Assembly: GCA_035236585.1 (NCBI GenBank)
Contig: CP141137.1
Coordinates: forward strand, 43,236,057-43,300,056
Source: Warburgia ugandensis
Lineage: Eukaryota > Streptophyta > Magnoliopsida > Canellales > Canellaceae
Length of the DNA stretch: 64,000 nt
Direction of reading: 5' to 3'
Shown: in pieces, positions 57,700 through 64,000 of the stretch
How positions within the stretch are numbered: the stretch's first letter is position 1
Layout of the letters: each line of letters starts with the position of its first letter
Translations under genes and position numbers: made by a program
Notes under the pieces: model-generated
What the model saw: the letters and a program-made list of their open reading frames with translations, nothing else
What the model was told of the DNA's origin: nothing
The model's database searches: none

Positions 57700-58290
57700 T
57701 TTCCAAGATAATTATTCAACCATCTCTACATATTTTCCAAAACAATTCGATAATGGATATCTTATAGGGCTTAATCGGGGTAAAGGTTGTTTGGTTCACA
57801 AAGAAAAGGCAGTATAGTGAATGTACATAAATGGCTATAATAGAGTTTCTGTTATTCGTATTAACAAGGCTAAGGAGTTAACTAGCAAAAATTAATAATA
57901 ACTTAGGGAAGATTAAAGGCTTTGGGTTTACAAGGACAGCCTATATCATTTCCTAAGTTTCCTGTGACTTAAACATAACTATAATCTCAATAGATAATTG
58001 GTATAGTCTATTACATGTTTTCTAATAGTTGACCAAACTAAAGAATAATGAGACCAACTAGGAAATTATTGTCAATTGAAGGAAAGTTCGAATTTTAATA
58101 TAACCCTCAAGGAAAGATTGGCTCTAAAGCTCACATGGGTAACAAGTCTCAACAAATTTTCTTTAGGATCTCTAAGTCATAATTCTTCAAGGTAGACTAT
58201 ATATAGCTATTTTGTGCAATAACTATTTTGAGTTTAAACTTCTTAGGGAATACTTTGGAAAAATAATAAAATAGTGCATTGATTGTACAC
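57700..58290 (-). mobile_element. Antisense copy of the 52380-52930 retroelement segment
   Basis: Reverse-complement alignment with 52380-52930. Shared blocks include GACTTAGAGATCCTAAA with AACTTAGAGATCCTAAA, TTTCCTAGTTGGTCTCATTA in both, TATAGTTATGTTTAAGTCA in both, and AATATGTAGAGATGGTTGA in both. The order relative to the 53880-56500 arm fits the 3' half of one antisense element. Confidence 0.65.
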
Positions 58291-59280
58291 AAGTCTATTA
58301 ATAAGCTCTAGTTCAAAAGATAGCTTGAATAGTTGAAAAATCCCAATTCTCATCCTTATAAAGTAACTTTTCATAACTTTTTTGTTACAAATTTTTATTT
58401 TTTTTTAAATAAAGAAAAAATTAAAAAATAACAAGAAAGATGGTGGATTCATCAAATTTGAAAATATCATATCCGCTAACTTAAATTACACATTGTCTCC
58501 AATGTTTTGAAATAAAAGCATGGACATATGAAATAACCAACTGAAGCTATAAGGGTTAGAATGATATTACCTACACTTCAGGGATAATGCGTGGATTTAT
58601 TGATGTGGACAATTATATACAATGCACGAAAATGTAACTAACCTATGCTCACTCATATATTTCTAAACCCTAAACCTAGCTAATCTAATCATTCCTAATC
58701 TCAACCATGAAGAAGGTTCTAGAAAATTCACTCAAAATTCACTCCATTTCAAAATCTTACGATAATCGGTGTACATTTTCCATTTGAAGATGTATGGTAG
58801 GAATATGATAAGAACATGAAAGACCACTATGATTCTTATTTTCTTGGGACTAAGTTCAGATGAATGGTCCTAATGGTTGCCAAATTGAGGAATAATAGTG
58901 CCTATATCAAACATTATATAATATTCCTCCTGTTCCCTTACATTTTCTTATAGTTGGAGGTTAAGCTAGCTCTGCATTTCCCTAAAAGGTTGTTTTTGTT
59001 CTTCTAGAGGTGTAAAACTAGTGTGGCTTAACATCTCAGTATCTTCTAATTTGCTTTGTACAGTTGGTTGATGTTTGGTCATAACATGAACAGATTCTTG
59101 CTCCTGTTTGGCCATAACTTGGATGGTTTTAGATGAACTTAAACATTTATCTTGTGAATGGTCAACTAAAGACTGTAGGTTTAACTTGGGCTGCTTCTTT
59201 GGCATTGAATGACTCAAATGGAATCTTAGGGAATGCAAGGGGTCCTACTCGAATGTCTATTGAGAAGTATCTATGAATAG
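58291..59280. other. Unassigned DNA with a short antisense frame
   Basis: A minus-strand frame at 58966-59238 (rich in Gln, Ser, Lys) has no recognisable domain. It may be retroelement gag-derived, but I cannot support that. Otherwise nothing seen. Confidence 0.35.
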
Positions 59281-60870
59281 CTCAGTATCCATTAAAACTT
59301 TCTCGTCAAATCACATATACAACAATTGTTAATTTTTATCATTTTTTATTTGCATGGACCTTGATTATCCTTGATCTAGGTATTTTTGCATTTATTCATC
59401 ATTGATCATAGATTTGTTTCTCTAACTCTAGATTGATCATATGATATTAGCCATCGATTGAAGGTTGATAGTCTAGATTGCTTGCTTTCTCATCATTCCT
59501 ATTGATCTGTGATTTATAGATAGTCTTACTCACATTTCAAAGGTTGATCTATGGATTTGACAATCAAATTTTATGTTGATCAGCTAGATTAATGGTTCCT
59601 AATTTTCCTAGATTCTAATTCTACTAAATTTGGTGTTATTTGGACAATTTTACCATCATATCAGGCTATTTACCTCAGATTATCTAATTAGTAAAACTTT
59701 AAAGTTTGAGTGCTCCTGATTTGGTATATCTAAGCTGCACAACTTTTGCAGCTCTAGATCGGGTCCAAGATGTGCTTAGTCCAAAAGTTTATTAAATTAT
59801 TAGGTCTATGTTGTAGAAATAAATCCATTGATAAAAAATCAGGTTTGTATGCCTTCTGGATTGAATTTTTTATGTTTCATATTGATTTGGATGGTCCATA
59901 TTAATTTTCAACATATATGGATCAATTAGATGGGTCAGTTCAGTTATACAGAATTTGCATGGATTGTTTTTGTTAAGGGAATGCATGTATCCTTACGTGC
60001 ATCACAGTTACCAAGATGCACTTGCGTCCTATATTTCATGTTAGCGCTCCAAGCACAAGTGTCTCTGTGCACCCACCTCCTGCGCATTGGACGCAGGAAT
60101 CGAATGAGACAGCGAACGGTGAGACCATGGTCATCCTTTCACCCTCTTTTTAGATCCACAGCTAGGATCATCCGATCACCTCTGGACCAGAGGTGTTTTA
60201 CGTTTAGAGATCCCATAGTCACATTGGATATATCAGATCTCACATCCGTGTTGTCCTTATAGTAATTTTAGACTTTACCGGTCGGATCCGTCCGCCGACA
60301 GGTCACTAGCCAGGAAATCAGGACAGAACCGAAGACCAGAGAAGAGGGGAAGAAGGTTACCAGTATGGGCCAGAGTGATGGTGTCGGTTGGCATGGTATG
60401 AAGATCGAAATGGATGAGAGGTGTCTGATAGGAGTAGTGGCTAGAAAAGAAGGAAAATTGGGCGCGGCCTGTCGAATTAGGTGGGTGATCAGGCTGCGCC
60501 TATGGAAGAAGAGAAAGAGGAAGAGAGGAGGGAAAAAGGGGCTGGTGAGCCACTCAGAGGAGCGTTTTGTGGGTGTCAATGAAGAGAAGGTCATCGACAA
60601 TGACGGAGCAGAGAAGAGCAGGGGATGGCGCTAGTAATGAGAATGCCACTGGCGAGGTTCAGCACCTTGGTCAGCGCATGCGGATCGGGCTCGATGTAGC
60701 GGCGCTTATTGTTTGCTACCCCGCTTCTTTCGTAGGCAGTAGGCATGGAGGTTTCATGCGCTGTCCGACACCACTCGCCATTAATGCCTATCCCCAACGT
60801 GGAAAGAGGAGTGATATCATTGGTTGTTGGGGTGTCCTTATCAAAATGGCCTCAATATTTTTGTTCTCTT
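59280..60870 (-). mobile_element. Antisense LTR fragment related to the solo LTR
   Basis: The minus strand near 60855 reads CATTTTGATAAGGACACC, matching CATTTTGATAATGACACC near the start of the solo LTR (43505). A CpG-rich G/A-rich block follows (60100-60800), corresponding in position to the CpG-rich part of the solo LTR (43540-44215), then AT-rich sequence down to 59280. Frames inside it (60268-60600 and others) are by-products of composition. Ends are not precise. Confidence 0.5.
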
Positions 60871-61089
60871 TGCTATTTTAAATTGCTTGAATGGCTCCAC
60901 TGGTAAACTACTAAAATGCTCCTCTACTTTGAAATATTCTAACTTCCTTAGTTGAACTTTGATCTCGGTGTTCTTAGCGTCATTTGATTTATTTTTTGAG
61001 CACAATTCAAATATTGAGTTTTTAACACTCAATTTGACTTATGAAAAAAGCTCATTTCTTGGAATTCTATTATGTATTCCCCATTTCAA

Positions 61090-61312
61090 TTCCATCGATT
61101 TACATAAAATAAAATATAAAAGTTAAGAGTGTTAAAAAAAAAGAAAAAGAGGAGACTCTGTCAAATTTTTAATAGAAATGAATTAATCAATTTATCATGA
61201 ATTCCATGGTTTGTGAATTATAAATGATATTTGGGGTTTTGAAAAATACTTTTCATAGAAAATGTTTTGCACCATTTCTTTCTAAAGTCTTTTTCATAAA
61301 TTTAGGCCCCAT
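61090..61312 (+). mobile_element. Sense LTR 3'-end fragment
   Basis: GAGGAGACTCTGTCAAATTTTT, GAAATGAATTAATCA, CATGGTTTGTGAATTATAAATGA and TTTTTCATAAATTTAGGCCCC align in order with 42343-42520 near the end of the long LTR (for example GAATTATAAATGACAC and TTTTCATAAATTTGGGGCC). It lies head-to-head with the antisense fragment at 59280-60870. Confidence 0.65.
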
Positions 61313-61950
61313 ATGTTTGTCGACAACTCTTTCGCATGTCATGGGGTATGGTATGTATATGTTACCAACCAGGAAGCCACCAGTGAGAAAGTTATACATC
61401 ATTGCATTGCAGGTTATTTTTCATGAAAGGAAAACAAATTTCACAAATATTAAGATGAAGGGAAAGGAGTGTTCCATTGGGCTTGTCAGAAACTTGCCTA
61501 CTATGGATTTTTGCATTCGCGGATACAATAACATAGAAGGGCTTATTTGCCCTAGGAGAAAGGGGTTTTTGTATTTTCACTACATATCAAGTGATTAAGG
61601 GATATGCTCCTCCAGCTACATCAAGTACTGTATTTACATTGTAGTTACTTATGACTATTAATTATATTTCTTTGATATGATGTCTCTCCCTCTCAGTAAG
61701 TTAGTATCTACAGTCACCAACCTTGTATCTTTTATCCCTTCTAGGAATGATGTTGCTGTTACTTCTTTATTCTTCATCACCAATTCACCCTTTACTAGTT
61801 CTCTTGTTGATCTATAGCTCTATTATACTTAATTTTTGTGTTTTAAGATTTGAAATAGGCATTGACTAGCTTCTATTTTGTTTTCATCTTGGCATTTTTG
61901 CGATTTGAACCTGTTTTTGCACTATTAGAATCAGGGAAAGTCCCACAATT

Positions 61951-61979
61951 AGAAAATATTACATCCCCCTCCTTTTTAG
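61951..61979 (-). other. Polypurine tract and 3' LTR start of an antisense Gypsy element
   Basis: The minus strand reads AAAAAGGAGGGGGA then TGTAATATTTTC. The first part is a typical polypurine tract, and the second has the same opening as the solo LTR at 43457 (TGTAATATTCT). An antisense LTR would run from 61963 toward lower coordinates, possibly leading into the LTR-like pieces at 59280-60870. No coding sequence remains on its upstream side. Confidence 0.5.
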
Positions 61980-62600
61980 TTGTCGAATTGCATCCAAGTC
62001 TTGAAGTTCTTAACTACGTACCCATTAAGCTTATAGTATAATAGTAGAGCTTAGGTATGTGGTATTGCTTGAATTGCTATATGTTTTCATACTTAGTCCC
62101 ATTGTTGATTAGTTTGGCTTTTGATAGGATGATTTTGAAACAACATACAAAAGTCTTCATCTACTTTATTCATGTGATGACTTGGGTTTTTGTAAAATAT
62201 TTTTCAAAGGCAGGGCCCTTAATGGTAAAAAAATTTCTCAAACAATGCAGCATAAATTCTTTTCTTTTAAATTCATTTGTAGCAAAACCCAAGTCTCACC
62301 TCAAGATATATAATAATACACAAACATTTCGTATAAAATAAAATTTTATTGGTTACCAGGAATCATCTAGTATTTCACTCTTACACAGCCATTGTATTAT
62401 CATTACAACCATTGTCCAAATTACATAATCCAAAGTTCAAACCTCACCTTATATTAAAAACTCTCAATACAATACAATGCTCTCAAATGAAAATACATGT
62501 ATTCAAGAGACATACCCTGATTGATTATTTTCTTCAAGTTTTCTACCGTCTTAAGCTCCTAAGTCTTCAAGCTTTACTTTCTTAAGTCTCCTTCCTGTAT

Positions 62601-62640
62601 CTGAGATATTGTAAACATTCAAACATTTACAATATCTCAG
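62601..62640. repeat. Perfect 15-bp inverted repeat with 10-nt loop
   Basis: CTGAGATATTGTAAA (62601-62615) and TTTACAATATCTCAG (62626-62640) are exact reverse complements. Isolated in AT-rich DNA, with no adjacent gene. Confidence 0.85.
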
Positions 62641-64000
62641 CAAGCTATGCTTGGTAGAGGATACAAAAATATACTACATAAGAATACCTACCTCAGTCAT
62701 CATTCCATTATGGTTATCTACTCTTGAGTTATCTCAACATAGAGTATATATACGTTATTTATGTAGTATAGGATAAATCAATTAAAATAGTGAAAATCGC
62801 TCAAAACTTGTCCCTTCCCTTGGCTATACTTCCACTTAGAAGATCAATATTTAGCCAATTCTTGTACAAGGATTTTCTTTCCAGGAACTCATGTAGTGGC
62901 ATCTCATCATGCCATGCCATGCCATGGCATTACATTATGCCTATCACATGTGCATCATAATGTAAAATACATTAGGACTACTATGCCACAGTCTCAATCC
63001 ATATTACGTGGTTGGATTACTGTATAATACTCCACTGATACCAATTGTGGAAATAACAAATCCATGTCCTCATGGGGTGGACCATGGCTGTCACAGTGGC
63101 AGCCTTCCCATTATTGCCCCACCTGACATTTAGCCTTTCTTTGGGCATAGTATCCATCATATAAATTTCAGGAAGTGGGTGGCCAAACCCTCATAACTTC
63201 CCTAGAATAGCATCCCTAGTCTTAGCACTGTGTAAAACAAAATCACAAGCCCCCATGCTTTTATGTAAAATAGATTGTACATATCAGACGATGTGTCTGT
63301 TTAACTAAGGCTGGAATATTTTTCATGCCCTATTCTTAAGGTTTCCTTAGTCTACACATCTCATTACTTTCACCTCATTTAATTAGGTTATTAGATAGTT
63401 GAATTGGATCATGGGGTTGGTTCACTTAGTTGGATTATGTGATTGGATCATGACTATACTAAGGTACTAAGCATACTTATATCATGAAGGTATATAATTC
63501 TAGACAAAGATCATGTATGTATACACATGAATCCTTAATACATTCTTGTACATCCACCTACCTCAAAGTAGTATCAAGTTCTTGATTCATACATCTCAAG
63601 TGGTATTCACTCCCTGTTGTCCATCATGATCTTGATTCATACATCTGTCAAATCATATGTATCAAGTTATTCCTCTATACAAGTATGTATTCCTATAAGG
63701 GATGCCCTAATTTTTCTTGAATCATATATGATCAAGGTTTCAAATCTTCTAAGTTCACAATCTACACTATAAGTAAAATGATAGAAAAATACTACAATCT
63801 ACATTATATTTCTTTTCTTTTTGTTTGTGATCTTTCAAGATCTCTCTTGGATCTTGTTTGATCTTTCTTATCTTATTTATAATTTTTATTAGGATTAGAT
63901 GATTTACTAACCTTTTATGCCCTTGTTATTATTACTCAACCAGTTAATATTTTACTGGTTGAGGATAGCTTATTCTATCATAAGTCTAGACAGCTCCTCT
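62641..64000. other. Intergenic DNA without recognised genes
   Basis: AT-rich, with a short ATGCC repeat/palindrome near 62908-62930 and a GATCTTT-rich stretch near 63820-63870. No open frame of meaningful length or motif on either strand. Confidence 0.55.

Noticed and set aside
60268..60634. Overlapping frames of 89-110 codons on both strands
   Set aside because: Explained by the GC/GA-rich part of an LTR fragment; simultaneous frames on both strands argue against a gene.
62601..62640. Hairpin read as a bacterial-type terminator
   Set aside because: The window is plant nuclear DNA; no U-tract or adjacent gene end.
1..64000. CRISPR arrays, bacterial operons, tRNA and rRNA genes
   Set aside because: None seen. 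Repeats present are microsatellites and transposons, and tRNA-like boxes occur only within SINEs.

Overview
This window is nuclear DNA from a flowering plant. It is AT-rich, and its one long gene has 21 coding exons with GT/AG introns of 0.1 to 4.8 kb. Two single-copy plant gene families are recognisable, and the rest is plant-type transposable elements: TRIM, MITEs, Au-type SINEs, RTE-like and L1-like LINEs, Copia and Gypsy LTR elements. The species cannot be named. The intron bloat and nested LTR elements fit a medium or large angiosperm genome outside the compact models.

Layout. 1-6.0 kb is gene-free. It holds three adjacent fold-back MITE-like elements (about 1.50-3.20 kb), the middle one split by a complete TRIM retrotransposon (2142-2795, target duplication CCTAT), plus microsatellites. 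6.08-29.85 kb is a complete BSL2/BSL3-type gene on the + strand, a Kelch-repeat Ser/Thr phosphatase of brassinosteroid signalling. I placed all 21 coding exons; they join in frame to 993 codons plus stop. Its introns hold an antisense LINE, an antisense 5'-truncated Copia element, a fold-back MITE, Au SINEs, an L1 RNase H remnant, an unidentified antisense coding-like block and a (TA)n tract. 29.9-33.8 kb is intergenic with strong hairpins. 33.78-34.67 kb (- strand) is an uninterrupted SYP12-type plasma-membrane syntaxin gene, convergent with BSL, with a TATA box near 35.08 kb.

35.1-64 kb is a retrotransposon graveyard: an RTE-like LINE 3' end, an antisense Gypsy gag, a chromovirus-like Gypsy element with a long LTR and Met-tRNA primer site, whose gag is split by a 2904-bp solo LTR with target duplication CAGTG, a large diverged inverted repeat (47.3-50.3 versus 53.9-56.5 kb, and 52.4-52.9 versus 57.7-58.3 kb) around a Gypsy RNase H fragment, and more LTR pieces.

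The two genes have separate cellular roles (brassinosteroid dephosphorylation signalling; exocytic membrane fusion), and nothing here suggests co-regulation. I found no novel multi-gene system. The most unusual features are the nested or tandem element structures with readable insertion scars, a hairpin with 28-nt arms at 32.26 kb, and an unidentified antisense coding-like block inside BSL intron 18.
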